DNA from: Chrysophaeum taylorii
Taxonomy: Eukaryota > Sar > Pelagophyceae > Pelagomonadales > Pelagomonadaceae
Reading direction: 5' to 3'
Length of the DNA stretch: 64,000 nt
NCBI GenBank assembly: GCA_029834535.1
Contig: JAQMWT010000074.1
Span: 1 to 64,000, forward strand
Shown here piece by piece: positions 14,301 through 25,450 of the stretch. The notes under the pieces are model-generated. The model was not told the DNA's origin. It did no database searches and saw only the letters and a list, made by a program, of their open reading frames with translations. Numbering within the stretch: the first letter of the stretch is position 1; each line of letters begins with the position of its first letter. Both the position numbers and the translations under genes were made by a program.

Positions 14301-15923
14301 TCATTTCCTCAGCATCAGCTCCACCACAAACATGCACCAAAGTCACGCACGTTGCCTCCCTCAAGCGTCTATCGCTCGCGCACGTAACTCATAATTCGAG
14401 GACGCGTGTCACATGCCCACGCGAACGCCGCCGCACCGCGGGCAGCCCTGGTCACTACGGCACTCACTGCTCTGGTCCCCGCATCTCCGCCATTGAGGAT
14501 GCACCCAGCATAATTGACCCTTACACCGCCCTTGGTTCTACTGCACTCTCCTTCGGCGATTCCCCTTTTCGATTTCCCGCTCTGGACCCCAAGCATTCCA
14601 GGCGGATGCCACCACCGGATGCTCAGCTCACGCGCCCATCTGCCCGCAGATGGGTCGGCCGAAGCCACACCCGGCAGGCACTGACTTCGGACCACCCTCA
14701 TCACTTTTGCTCTTGGAGCATGACGCTCGATATACTCGTCACCGCCTTTAACACCGAACCTCGTACTTCGACGCTCCGCGCCGCCACGTATCTCACGGCC
14801 TTCAGATCACCAACATGGCTTAGCGCCCGCACCATGCAGCGCCGGCGCGATGGCATTTCATGAGACTGGGTCTTTTCGATGCATTTTCCGACGTCCGACT
14901 TTGAACTTACAGGTAACTTTGGCAATCCCCAATGCCAAGACGTCTGAAGCTGCGCAATCGCGTATCTGGAACTCCAAAGCCACAGACGCCAGACAAGAAA
15001 GCATCAGCTCTTCACACATAGCAACGAGTACTATCTCGCAGTCGCTCTTGGACGACAAGACGAAAGATAAGACCACAACGGCCAGCTACACGAACCAGCC
15101 CATTGATGTAGCAGACGAGACAATGCAAACCAACTGCACAGCACGGTTCCAGGCTATGCAGACGATGCCCAGGTCCAACGCTCAATTGCTCGACCACGCC
15201 GTTTCACCTGACCTTGCACTGTTACTGCACCTGTCTCATTCATAGCTGATGCACCTCATCCGATGGATCAGTGTTTCAGATGGCCACTCGCAGAAGCACC
15301 ACCGCAGGACACAGGTACATCATGAAGATGAAAGCGCACCACGATCACGCGCACAGCCATTGCGCCTATCTGATCACGACGAGACGAAGCTACGCTGCTT
15401 GTTCCCTTCGCCTCTGGAAGACAAAGGCCGCCTTCCAGCCTCCCAGGCACCTGACCCGTCCCCGTCGCTGCAATCGTATTGCAGAACGATCTCGCTTCAC
15501 TGCACGACTGGATCAGGCACAAGCCAATGTCGGCATTCTCCAGAGTTATGCGCCCTGGGATCTTAACAGCACGGCGCCTCAGCCATCAGGTCACTGCACC
15601 ACCTCGGTCTCCCCACCAGGTCGACGTCGCTCATATGCGACCACACTAGTCATCATCTGGACGACCATGATCTCGAACATGAACATCGCTTTTGAGTCGT
15701 ACAAAAAAGAATCTTACGTTGGAGTCCTCAGCCAGTCCCAGAAACCTGGCTACCAGACGCCACCGTGTGCATGGTTTCTCCATTGGTTTCCTCAGGAGCT
15801 GACAGCAGCAGAACAAAATGCAACCTTTGTGCGACTATACCCGCATTCTCGTTTGGGACACAAGCATTTACTTCATGTCAGATGTTTACGCTCATAGTAC
15901 CGCCACACACGGCAACCAAGATT

Positions 15924-15931
<8 letters not shown>

Positions 15932-15988
<57 letters not shown>

Positions 15989-16001
15989 TATATATATATA
16001 T
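15932..16001. repeat. (TA)n microsatellite
   Basis: Nearly pure alternating TA for about 70 bases with one interruption near 15986. A second TA run lies at 16416-16432. The SINE-like repeat sits between the two, so it seems to have inserted into, or duplicated, a TA tract. Open frames crossing it encode strings of Tyr-Ile and are not genes. Confidence 0.95.
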
Positions 16002-16039
16002 GCCTATATAGCATGCTAGCATGTTACTAACTGACGACT

Positions 16040-16415
16040 TCAGACCTTACGAGCATGGAGCCAGGCCGGACAGGCAGGAGACCGATCCGGAATCACAGAG
16101 GAAAATCACGCAGTTGGGGCAGAGGCGAAGGACGAGGACTCGGTGGATGACGGACCGCCACTGCGCGCGGTCTTGTGCGAAGTCGTGCAGGTAGCAGGCC
16201 GCAAACGTGTTGGTCCACGAACAATCGACCTGTCCGTCGCGTTCTGCCCAACCGAGCGAACCCCATCACAGCGCGGACTTTCCGGGTGCTAACCGGCCAG
16301 CCGGGAGGCAAGCAGGCACCGTCTCACTCCGGGACGGCCGGGGCCGCCGCAGGGAGCAAGCGTGTTAGGCGCCGTCCTCCATCGCAACCAACGGTTAGCG
16401 ATCGCAGGGTTAGAG
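16040..16415 (-). repeat. SINE-like dispersed repeat, minus-strand copy
   Basis: Reverse complement of the 31.3-kb unit. The cagacc, gagcatgg, ccggac, aggag, ccggaatcac series at 16042-16095 mirrors 31545-31590, and aaccggccagccgggaggc (16290-16308) mirrors the bases near 31345. A cgccgtcctccatcgcaacc segment at 16371 matches 31277 in direct orientation, so as in the 5.1-kb copy one end is inverted relative to the rest. Flanked by TA tracts. Confidence 0.7.
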
Positions 16416-17567
16416 TATATATATATATATATCTATATGTGGACTGCGTTCCACCCTCATCTCTGAGCGCTACCCCCGACATGCTGCTCCCGGCACTACT
16501 AGCCAGTCCCATCACGTCTGATTCAGCTCACATCGCTTTGTATGACGTCATACGTCATATTCCGATTACAGCTCAGACACCGCACAGGCTCCTATGCACT
16601 CGCGACGGCACACTCACCGCCCCTCTCGGTTTAGACTACGAACATTGCGCCATCCCCATGGTACACTCACAATCAACTGAGATGCACGCTCGCTTGTCGA
16701 AAAGTACGATGCCCGAACACCTTTTTTGGTTCAAGATAAGCAGAACACTGTCGTCTCAGCCACCGCTGACGCGCCCCCTCCGACCGCCGCCCGGCTCTGC
16801 GCTCGTTCCGCAACCATGGTCTCTCCGTCTCACCGGCAATTCGAAGATTTCACCCAGTTCGAATTACGAGGGCGCATTCGTTTTCCACCGACGACAAGAT
16901 TCGTTTCGATTCATATCAGTCATGTCTCCTATGGCTACTCTGGCTATATCGGAACTCACTTCAAGGCACGTACCGAAGTCCCTCTTTCTAAGGACCTCTG
17001 TCACACGCCAAGACCGGATGAGCACTCGTCGTTCCTCCCCGCTTCAACGCGACTCCCGACGACCAAATCCCCGACGATTTGTGATGACACCAAGCTCCAT
17101 CATCAATGCAATTCAGAGCCTCCCACGCTCTTCCGTCAGTCTCTTGCAGGTCACACCTCTCAAGTTTCAGCTCGCTCGATTTTATCCTGCATGCTGCCAT
17201 ATGCGAACGAAGTTCTGTGACGCCAAAGCCACACGTCGCCGTTATCGCCAGTCTCGCGCAATAAATGCCCGCCACCAAATGATAGCCGCACGCAGAGTTC
17301 TTTGCTCACCTCTTTTAACGTCCCTCCCAGCACTATGCTTGACGTTGAAGCTCTGCACCACAATGGTTCGGTTCCAACACAACTTCACGCGACATCCTCG
17401 TCCAGTTTTGATCGTGTTTTGCATCTGTCGACATTACTGTCAGAATCCTACTTCGAACACAGCTCAGACGGCACTCGCGTATTACGCTCCTATGACGCAC
17501 CCGGTTCGCTCCTCTCCGTTCACAATGCAGGTTCAATCTTGCAATACTCTGAGCCCAACAGCCGCCA

Positions 17568-17683
17568 TTGCGATTCGCACCCAGTCGACGCTTTCCGTAG
17601 CACCCGCGAGGATAACCCCCAATCCTTGCGATTCGCACCCAGTCGACGCTTTCCGTAGCACCCGCGAGGATAACCCCCAATCT
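17568..17683 (+). repeat. 58-bp perfect tandem duplication
   Basis: Two head-to-tail copies of a 58-base unit starting ttgcgattcgcacccag, identical except for the last base. The unit length is not a multiple of three, so the duplication shifts any frame through it. This argues against the surrounding 638-codon open frame being a selected gene and shows a recent event inside an otherwise old element. Confidence 0.95.
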
Positions 17684-19447
17684 CCACAGGTTGGACACGC
17701 GCTCTGCTCTCAGCATTCTACCGGATGTCACTGCCGCACACCGCTAGCCCCACCCAGTTGTGTTGCGAATCAAGGGAAGTCAACTGCCATGCCCATCTCT
17801 TCCTCCATTCCCGTACACTCGCTGCTAGCAACAGTCTCGCATGACTCCTTATCGGACAGTTCTCGCATTATGGACATCACCTCACATCATGTTCATTCTT
17901 CGGACATCCCCCGTCCACAGATTAACCCTCTCTTGAAACATACGCTCCCCACACGTTGTATACTGTACAGCTCTCGCATATCGACGACACCCTTCTGTCG
18001 AATGTCTCCCCTTTCAGTCACTGCACGATTCACCAGGGATCACCAGGGATGCACCACGCTCCCTCGCGCTTGTACATCAAGGGAAGTTTGATACTGGTGA
18101 AAACGACTCCGGACATGAAGAAATGAATACTGCACCAGTCGATTGTCACAGTTCAGGATCAAATTGCCGAATAGAACACGAAAGATGCGACTCCGACTAT
18201 ACCTTCATAGTCAACTCTTCACCAGGCAAGGACAATATCTTCGAACAGTCCATCGCCTTCAGGTATTTTCTTCTGTCGCCCAACTCTTCGGCATTTGCTG
18301 CACAGGGCACCGACTCTTCTGCACAGGACACACGCCTGTATCCACCAGCATACGCGATACACTCGCAAACCTTAGTCCCAGCCCCATCATCTTTCGATGA
18401 TACCCACTGGCGACTTCCACCAGACCACAACTCCAAGTCTACAGCAAATTTATAGTTTTCGTATTTATGGCCACCCCCAGACAACTTTGTCCCAATATCC
18501 TCATCACATTATGATTATCCGTATATTACTTTAGCCGCTCATATTTTAGCTTCAGCTGTCCCACGCTCCACTCAGGACGACAGCTTCGACACGTATGTGA
18601 CAGGCAATTCTGGTTCTCTCATCTTCCAGGAACAGCCCCGCCCTACTCGCTATCACTACGACGATTACCTTACCATGTCGAAACCGATTTGGTTCAATGG
18701 TCATATCTCTTCATGGGATAACGCTGCCGCTCAGTCACATCGTCACACCTTTACCAGCCCAACTTTCGTCACAATAGAATCTCATCCCTACGGCCACTCT
18801 CACTATTCGCCTTTCGATCAATCATTGGTATGCTGCACAATTCCCAAGTGCCAGACCCATGATCCCTACTGTTGTAATCAGTTAGACCACCTGTTCTACT
18901 ACGAGGATCCCCCGGTAACTTAGGATTTATCCACCCGCACGCACCGTCGTCTTACATCACGGAACGCCCGCGACTTAATGCGCACAACTTTCGACTTCAA
19001 CTATGACACTGTTACACTCGCTTATTCTTCACGATATTGTCTTTCCATCCTTATTTCATCAGTCACTGAACAAGATGATGATTTGATCTCTCGTACAGAA
19101 TTCGCCATACTTCGCCATTAGCCCACCTAGCATCTTCCTCCACGTTTCCTCTTCCTTACGATCGATGCCTTTTCCTTTCCTTGATCATTCGCCTCTTCTT
19201 GCAATATCCTTTTCATTCTGCTTCCCCTCCTCTCAACCTATTCCCCTTTCAACTTCGCGCTCTTTCTTCTTTCTCACTCACACTCACCTGCGCTCTACTC
19301 TATCTCTCTCATTTACTTCGCACACTTCTCATTCCACGCCTCCTCACAACTCACCGTCTATTTGTCTCTGGCCAGACATTCGTTTTGTTTGTTCCAGATT
19401 TCGCTCATCAACGAGTTCAATCTGCCGAGGGCGTAGAGATAGAAACT

Positions 19448-19640
19448 TCCATTTAGGGTTAGGAACCCCTCCCCCCTTAGTCTCACACTCACACCTAAAT
19501 ACCCACAAATCGCAGTGTCGAACACCGTGCCGCTCATTGTGTCGTAAGAGAGGACAGGACAAGTAGAGTGGCACTACCCTGCCACAATTCTTTACCAGGG
19601 GCACAGTGAATTTTTCCTGTCTCTAATCACCCAGGTCATT
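19448..19640 (+). repeat. Right direct repeat (LTR-like)
   Basis: Partner of 11151-11310, same orientation, sharing the same ordered blocks up to ccaggggcacagtga. Some blocks are longer here because of small insertions (for example gtcgtaagagaggacaggacaag). Similarity fades toward 19730. A Helitron-type repeat begins at 19817. Confidence 0.7.
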
Positions 19641-19816
19641 CACGAGGAACCACTGGTTCCCACAACCGAAGTCTCTAGACGAAAGGGCCCGCAGGTAGCC
19701 CGCAAGGAAAGGGGCAAATGAATCCAATCTTCTAGAAACTCCGTGCCGCGCTTCGTGCCCCTTGGCGGCGCCGAGTCCGTGTTCTGTTTCGGAACGTGCT
19801 GACTCAGCAACAAAAT

Positions 19817-20900
19817 CCTAACTACTAATCGACAGATGTTTGTCTGTCTGTTTGTTTGTCTGTCTGTCTGTCTGTTTGTCCCTCGATTTAGGGTAAGGAT
19901 CAGGTAGGCGCGAGAGTAAGGATCAGGTAGGCGCGAGAGCCAGACAGTGATCCTCCAAGCCGTCTACGGCGACCTCGCAGACTATTTCCACGACCCGCGG
20001 CGGCTCTTTTAGCCAGCGCGCCATTCTCACGCCCCGTTGAAACGATGTTGTCGATGCTGACAACGCGCGCATGAATGACCGCGGCCTTTCCCGGAGACGA
20101 GGCGTCGGAGTTCTTTTCGGCTGACTAGGCTGGGTCGGAAGACGACGCCTCGCTCTTTATAGTCGAGTTTTCAACTCCCTGACAACCAACGGCATGCTGA
20201 CTTTGATCGCGAGGTTAAAGTCTTCGCAACCTCGACCCGTCGCACGGCCTCTGCAACGGCACCGGATACATGATCGATCGTGTCGTTGTCACCGAGGCTC
20301 CTCCAACCTGTATCCCGTAAGGCCCGCCTACGCCAAGCGATCAACAAGAGCCAGGGCCAGACGCCCCGCGAGGTCGGCGTCCTCTTGCCCAAGCCCGTCT
20401 TCTGTCACGTCCAGCTCTACGTGGCTCTCTGTCGATCGGCAACCACGAGAATATGCTCTTCTGACTCGACGACACGAGAATATGCTCTTCTGAGTCGACG
20501 ACTCCACCCTACCTCACACGTGCTCCGCAATACCGATAAGCCCCCTCCCGGCGTCTACACGCGCACTGTGGGTGAACTTACTGAGACCAGGTGAACTAAC
20601 TGGGGTTTGAGATTGGGATAGGTGAATATAGTGACCAGGTGAACTTACTGGGACCAGGTGAACATACTGGGGTTTTAGAGCAAAGGGTTTTTAGAGTAAA
20701 CTCAAAGGTTGGCGGCGCGTGCGGATCAATGCAGCTTAGATTGGCGGAGGCGAGAGCGACGAGCTCAAAGGAGTTGGTGTTAGTTGAACTTACTGACCAG
20801 GTGAACTTATATGAAACTTACTGGGACCAGGTGAACTTACTGGGGTTAGAGATTGGGACTAGGTGAACTTACTGGCCTGCACTTGTTTCTACTTACTAGA
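19817..20900 (+). mobile_element. Helitron-derived repeat H1 with PIF1-like helicase remnant
   Basis: Starts tcctaactactaatcgacag, a 5' end shared by all five copies and resembling Helitron ends (TC, then CTACTA). A TCTG/TTTG microsatellite follows, then a helicase remnant from about 19947 to 20580. Read across frames it shows RAILTPRRNDVV-type, PGDEASEFFSAD, LDPSHGLCNGT, INKSQGQTPREVGVLLPKPV and LYVALCRS segments, ending near VYTRTVGELT, in the order of the C-terminal half of Helitron RepHel helicases. In-frame stops and shifts make it dead. The tail is built of ggtgaacttactggg motifs. No Rep/HUH domain is present. Confidence 0.85.
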
Positions 20901-20984
20901 GACAGGAGACATTTTGACCGTTGAAAATATGAGAAGTATTGAGAATTTTTGAGAAGTTTTGAGAAGTTTTGAGAAGTTTAAAGA

Positions 20985-22177
20985 AGGACAAGTGCAGGCC
21001 AGTAAGTTCACCTACTCCCAATCTCTAACCCCAGTAACTTCACCTGGTCCCAGTAAGTCTTAACTACTAATCGACAGATGTTTGTCTGTTTGTTTGTTTG
21101 TTTGTTTCATATAAGTTCGCCTGCTAACACACACACCTAGCTCACACCAACTCCTTTGAGCTCGTCGCTCTCGCCTCCGCCAATCTAAGCTGCATTGATC
21201 CGCACGCGCCGCCAACCTTTGAGTTTACTCTAAAAACCCTTTACTCTAAAAACCCCAGTATGTTCACCTGGTCCCAGTTTCACCTTGTTACTCAGTTCAC
21301 CTAGTCCCAATCTCAAACCCCAGTAAGTTCACGTGGTCCCAGTAAGTTCACCTATAGTGCGCGTGTAGACGCCGGGAGGGGGCTTATCGGTATTGCGCAG
21401 AACGTGTGGGGTAGGGTGGAGTCGTCGACCCAGATGAGTATATCCTCGGGGATGCCGATCGACAGAGAGCCACGTAGAGCTGGACGTGGCAGAAGACGGG
21501 CTTGGGAAAGAGGACGCCGACCTCGCGGGGCGTCTGGCCCTGGCTCTTGTTGATCGTTTGGCGTAGGCGGGCCTTAAGGGATACAGGTTGGAGGAGCCTC
21601 GGTGACAACGACACGATCGATCATGTATCAGGTCCCGTTGCAGTGGCCGTGCGACGGGTCGAGGTTGCGAAGACATTAAGCTCGCGATCAAATTCAGCAT
21701 GCCGTTGGTTGTCAGGGAGTTGAAAACTCTACTGTAAAGAGCGAGGCGTCGTCTTCCGACCCAGCCTAGTCAGCCGAAAAGAACTCCGACGCCTCGTCTC
21801 CGGGAAAAAAAGGCCGCGGTCATGCGCGCGTTGTCAGCATCGACAACATCGTTTCGACGGGGCGTGAGAATGGCGCGCTGAAAGAGCCGCCGCGGGTCGT
21901 GGAAATAGTCTGCGAGGTCGCCGTAGACGGCTTGGAGGATCACTGTCTGTCTTTAAATGTCGACTGCTAAGAGGGGGGGGTGTGTGTGATCACTGTCTGG
22001 CTCTCGCGCCTACCTGATCCTTACTCTCGCGCCTACCTGATCCTTACCCTAAATCGAGGGACAAACAGACAGACACACAGACAGACAGACAGACAAACAC
22101 ACACCCCCCCCTCTTACCAGTCGACATTTACAGACAGACAAACAGACAGACAAACATCTGTCGATTAATAGTTAAGA
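20985..22177 (-). mobile_element. Helitron-derived repeat H2, inverted partner of H1
   Basis: Reverse-complement copy of the same unit: tail repeats at 21005-21355, helicase remnant 21955 down to about 21355 (INKSQGQTPREVGVLFPKPV readable on the minus strand), microsatellite, then the shared 5' terminus at 22177. With H1 it forms a 2.36-kb inverted repeat with a spacer of under 120 bases rich in gagaagtttt. A second 5'-type end, ttaactactaatcgacag in + orientation, lies at 21059 inside this copy, so it is nested or rearranged. Frames are broken as in H1. Confidence 0.85.
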
Positions 22178-22189
22178 AGAAGATAGTGC

Positions 22190-22249
22190 GGAAGGAGGAA
22201 GAAAGGGTAATGATGAGTGACTTAAGCCGTGATATCTCGGAGAGAAAAG
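22190..22249 (+). repeat. Short dispersed repeat, copy 2
   Basis: Partner of 10874-10928, ending tatctcggagagaaaa. It begins 13 bases after the H2 terminus, suggesting the Helitron pair inserted at the edge of this repeat. Confidence 0.55.
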
Positions 22250-22261
22250 CTCCCGGACCGA

Positions 22262-22330
22262 GACCCTCGAAGCACACCCAGAAGCACCCCCCCCCCCCCT
22301 CTTAGCAGTCGACCTTCAAAAACATTCTTT
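22262..22330 (+). repeat. LINE-like 3' end
   Basis: C-run followed by ctcttagcagtcgacc and an A-rich stretch. The same terminal module is seen near 25418, 26570, 30990, 31235, 31668, 31753 and 52710. It is the 3' extremity of a retroelement family whose fuller copies carry reverse-transcriptase-type coding sequence just upstream. Confidence 0.6.
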
Positions 22331-22521
22331 CTTTCGCACCAGAGAGTCACATAATATACGATATGGGTCAACTCGCTGGAGACAGCAGGGCGAGTCAGCG
22401 ACGACCTCAAGCTTCGCCACATATTATTCAGGCGTAGAACGATGTCAAACAAGGAACAAGGACGGATGCGCTATGCACGCGTCGCTCGAGGTTCACGAAG
22501 ATAAGTCTCGAAGAACGACAG

Positions 22522-23430
22522 CTAAGGAGCGTCGGCCGTGGCGTAGGCAATTTTTTGTTGTCGTCTCGCCTGCGCTCGCTTTGCTCTTTCGCGCAGAGGC
22601 CGACGCTCGATAGGCTTCGATTGGAGTGGCTTCGCTTTGAGGTAGGCGTGCCACTCTGGAGTTTCTAGCTCCTGCTTCTTCCGTTTCGGTTTACGCTTCC
22701 GCTCTTTCGGTTTCTCATCGACGACCGCAGGAGCGAGTTTCCTCTTCCCCCGACAACAACAACAACAATAATAATAATAATACCCCTTCTTACGGCCGCC
22801 GCGGTGCTCCTCGTCGAATCGATCGATCATTTCCCGCTCCTCGTGCAGCTGTCGTTTCCGCCGGTCCCACCATCTCTGACCCAAAGTGAGCGCAACAAAG
22901 GACTGCTGCAGCCGGAACGCCGGATAAAAAAGCGCCGGAAACTGCGCGTGGAAGGCCTCGAATTCTGAGAAATCTATTTTGTTGTCCCTGTGGAAGTCGA
23001 GCTTTTTGAGGGCAACCTTTACGTTTCCGTCGAGTTGGCCGTGGTAGAAGATTTTTAGAATTAACTCCAGATCTTCTCTGTCGATGCACCCGGTCTTGTC
23101 GGCGTCGAAAACAAAAAAGCAAAAGCGCAAAATCTCGGCCTGTTCGAAGAGGCAGTACGTCGTCACGGCGAGCAGGTACTTGCCAAAGTCCAGGTCATCT
23201 TCTATATTCAATAGCTCGAACAATCCATCGCCAAAAACGTTTCGTTTCTCCCTGAAGATCCGGAAAAAGGTTTCGGCGTCGATCGTTCCGGTTAACTTGG
23301 TGTCGCCGCGCCGGAAATGCCGCCACAACACGGCGATCTCGCGCATCCCGAGCCCGACGCGCTCCATAATCTCCACGCTCCGCTGGTCCAAGCTAGGCAC
23401 CTTTCTTGTTGAAGCCATAGCGCCGCCCAT
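22522..23430 (-). CDS. EF-hand calcium-binding protein with basic C-terminal tail
   Basis: 302 codons, single exon, ATG start at 23430; a second ATG four codons in is possible. Two clear EF-hand loops: residues 109-120 (DADKTGCIDRED, Asp rather than Glu at position 12) and 145-156 (DFHRDNKIDFSE). A degenerate loop lies at 43-54. The layout resembles the calcineurin-B/recoverin class of sensors (family knowledge), so Ca2+ sensing or regulation of a partner enzyme is likely; the partner is unknown. Residues 217-226 are five Tyr then five Cys, coded by a microsatellite. From about 228 to the end the chain is very Lys/Arg-rich and may bind nucleic acid or membrane. No signal peptide or membrane helix. 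Helitron repeat H2 ends about 345 bases from its stop. Confidence 0.85.
   Translation of the reverse strand: MGGAMASTRKVPSLDQRSVEIMERVGLGMREIAVLWRHFRRGDTKLTGTIDAETFFRIFREKRNVFGDGLFELLNIEDDLDFGKYLLAVTTYCLFEQAEILRFCFFVFDADKTGCIDREDLELILKIFYHGQLDGNVKVALKKLDFHRDNKIDFSEFEAFHAQFPALFYPAFRLQQSFVALTLGQRWWDRRKRQLHEEREMIDRFDEEHRGGRKKGYYYYYCCCCCRGKRKLAPAVVDEKPKERKRKPKRKKQELETPEWHAYLKAKPLQSKPIERRPLRERAKRAQARRQQKIAYATADAP
22752..22782. repeat. Compound trinucleotide microsatellite inside the EF-hand gene
   Basis: (ACA)n joined to (ATA)n on the + strand. On the coding minus strand it reads five TAT then five TGT codons, giving Tyr5-Cys5. Length change by whole units would keep the frame. Confidence 0.95.
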
Positions 23431-23635
23431 CTTTCTTTCTCAACGGAATCCAACGGACATATATGTTGAGTGTGGCGTCACCTGATGTAGCCTAATAATC
23501 TAGGTCGAGCTGCGGGAGGGGCCCCGAGCTGCCGGAGGCGGCGACGTGGCGGCAGGGGGCCGATCCAAGGCATCCAGTCGCAGTAGGTAGATGCGGCGAC
23601 CGTTGCCACACTTTCTCTTTCTTTCTTTCTTTGTT

Positions 23636-24103
23636 TCAACGCGGGATCGCGCGCGGCGCTGGTTTGTCGGAGAGTTTTTGGCATGCCGCACCGGCCTCAC
23701 ACAAGGCGCCAAAGGCGAGGCCAGCGACTGTGCGTTGCTCGACGAGGCTGGGCGGAAGACTGGCGTCGATAGTCCGAGCGTGCTTAAGGTAGACGTCGTG
23801 CCACCGACTTGCGCTGCGCGCACGATGTCGCGATAGGTAAGTCGGCTCGATACCGGCGGCCCTAGAGGCGCGAGCGGACAGCAGGGGCGACGGCCTCAGC
23901 AAAGAAGACCTCTCTGCGGGGATGCCAAAGCCGTTGCCGAGGGGGGCCGAGTACGTCGCCACACCACCTTTGGATGAGGCCGTCGAGGATCTTGGGTGAA
24001 GAACGGCGTTGGTGCTGACGAGGCCGCCGGAGAAGGATATTGTGCGCGTCTCGCCGCGAGCTGGTGGAGACCGCGATTGGTGGTCGCGTCGACACATCAC
24101 CAC
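23636..24103 (-). pseudogene. LINE-like polyprotein C-terminal fragment
   Basis: The last 55 or so residues before the stop contain YLKHARTIDA, then EQRTVAGLAFGALCEAGAAC. The plus-strand fragment at 52065-52430 has the matching YLAHARGIDA and GTVAGLVFGAFGEASAAC. Similar FGAFGEA stretches occur in C-terminal parts of reverse-transcriptase polyproteins of algal retroelements (family knowledge, from memory). No catalytic reverse-transcriptase motif remains here, so this is a truncated relic. The upstream residues are low-complexity and may be out of frame. Confidence 0.55.
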
Positions 24104-24109
24104 GACCGA

Positions 24110-25380
24110 CTGTCTTCGGGTTGTATTGCGTATCGATCTCTGTCGTGACGGTCCGATCTCTCTCGCATCCTTCGCTACCAGCGCGATGCTACTAATGGCA
24201 CGTCGCTATCGTCGAAGAGGTGTTCGCGCGAAGTACCGGCGCTTTTTGAAGACCTCGAAGGCCCGCGCGTCGGACTCGCGAGCGGTGCCGGCATTCTACT
24301 TCAGAAAGACGGCGTTGTTCCCCAGAAAGAAAGAAAGCGCGAACGCCTTCCGCGCGAACCGACCGAACCTTAGCCTCTGATTCCGGCCGCCAGCTGCCGC
24401 GGGCCCCAAAGCAACGCACGCCGACGGGTCCTTTTCGTTTAAGACCTCGAGACCATCAACGCGCGCGGCTCCGCCAAGACAAAACGCGAGTCACAACGAC
24501 GGCAGTCTTGAAATTAAAAGCTTGAGAAAATCGCCGCCGGCAAGCAGCATCTGCCTCTTCTTCGTAGATCGCAGTGACTGCCTCGAAGGATCCCGAGGCA
24601 AGCGTTACATCAAGAGAGCGAGCAAGACTTGAATAGAGTGGCTCCGCGCGAAACCCGAGCCGGCTTCCTGGCACGAGAACAACGAGGCGATCAAAATCGA
24701 CTTGGCATCTTCTCCTCATCAGGCTTGTCGCCACGCGGAGACCGCGATGTAACCAACTCGTCGTTGACTTTGTCTCCTCCCGTTGGCCATACTTCCGGCT
24801 TCCGACGCGTACCAAGGTACGCTCGGTGGAAAGGAAATGGTGGTGGTGAGGGAAGAGGCGGGCGTTCCCTATGCAGGATGGGGGTGGTTTTTTTTTTCTC
24901 CTCTAAGCGTGCGTGCATGGCTTCGCGCCTATGACAGTGAATCGTGATTCGAAGCGTCGGGCGGAACATTCATCGACCGAAGCAGCGAATGTCGTCGCCA
25001 AATATCCACGCGCCATCTCTCGTTTCTCGTGGTCTCGGGCGGCATCATCACGGACATCGTCCAGGCGAGAAACTTCTTCGACCAACCCGAGAAGAGCCTC
25101 GGCGCGATTTCGATAAGAACACCGAGAAGAGCCTGAAGCCATACGCGAGTCGACTTTTTTAACCTACGCGCAGTCGGTGGATTCTTACAGGGAAACCGCA
25201 AGTCTTTGCGGTATTTGAGATCCGCTGCTCGTTGTTGTGTTCCAACTACGAGAAGAGGAACAAACGGGGAGGCGCGATTATTATTAGTCGCTGGCAAAAA
25301 AGAATACCACAAAGATCGAAGGTGAGAAGAAAGAAAATAAGAAAACCGCGAAAACAAAAAAACAGGCACATTCTGCTGGC
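24110..25380. other. Intergenic, no gene recognised
   Basis: Overlapping open frames on both strands (for example minus 24929-25606 and 24456-24815) have no recognised motif, no consistent coding character and heavily overlap one another. Probably decayed retroelement body, because LINE-like fragments lie on both sides. A T-run at 24889-24897 is the only simple repeat noted. Confidence 0.4.
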
Positions 25381-25388
25381 ACAGCGTA

Positions 25389-25450
25389 GTACCTCGCAAA
25401 CCCACAAGCACCCCGCCTCTTAGCAGTCGCCCTTTAAATACCTCGCAAAC
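25389..25450 (+). repeat. LINE-like 3' end with short tandem duplication
   Basis: Contains caccccgcctcttagcagtc followed by gccctttaaa, a variant of the retroelement 3' terminal module. The block acctcgcaaaccc occurs before it (25390) and again right after it (25438), a 49-base spacing that could be a target duplication or a tandem end. Confidence 0.6.

Larger units (their letters stand above)
11151..19640 (+). mobile_element. Putative decayed LTR-type element, C-rich strand
   Basis: Two similar direct repeats enclose about 8.1 kb whose + strand is very C-rich and G-poor (12841-12900 has about 28 C and 6 G). Long open frames here, up to 638 codons at 16175-18091, follow from scarcity of stop codons on such a strand: they lack gag, protease, reverse transcriptase, RNase H or integrase motifs, and one survives a 58-bp duplication that shifts the frame. 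The block also holds a TA microsatellite, a SINE-like insertion and the tandem duplication. Alternatives: a non-coding satellite-like unit, or a large non-autonomous retroelement. Confidence 0.45.

Noticed and set aside
16175-18091. 638-codon open frame on the + strand
   Set aside because: It lies on a C-rich, G-poor strand where stops are rare, translates a TA microsatellite and a SINE-like repeat, and stays open across a frame-shifting 58-bp duplication. No domain is visible.
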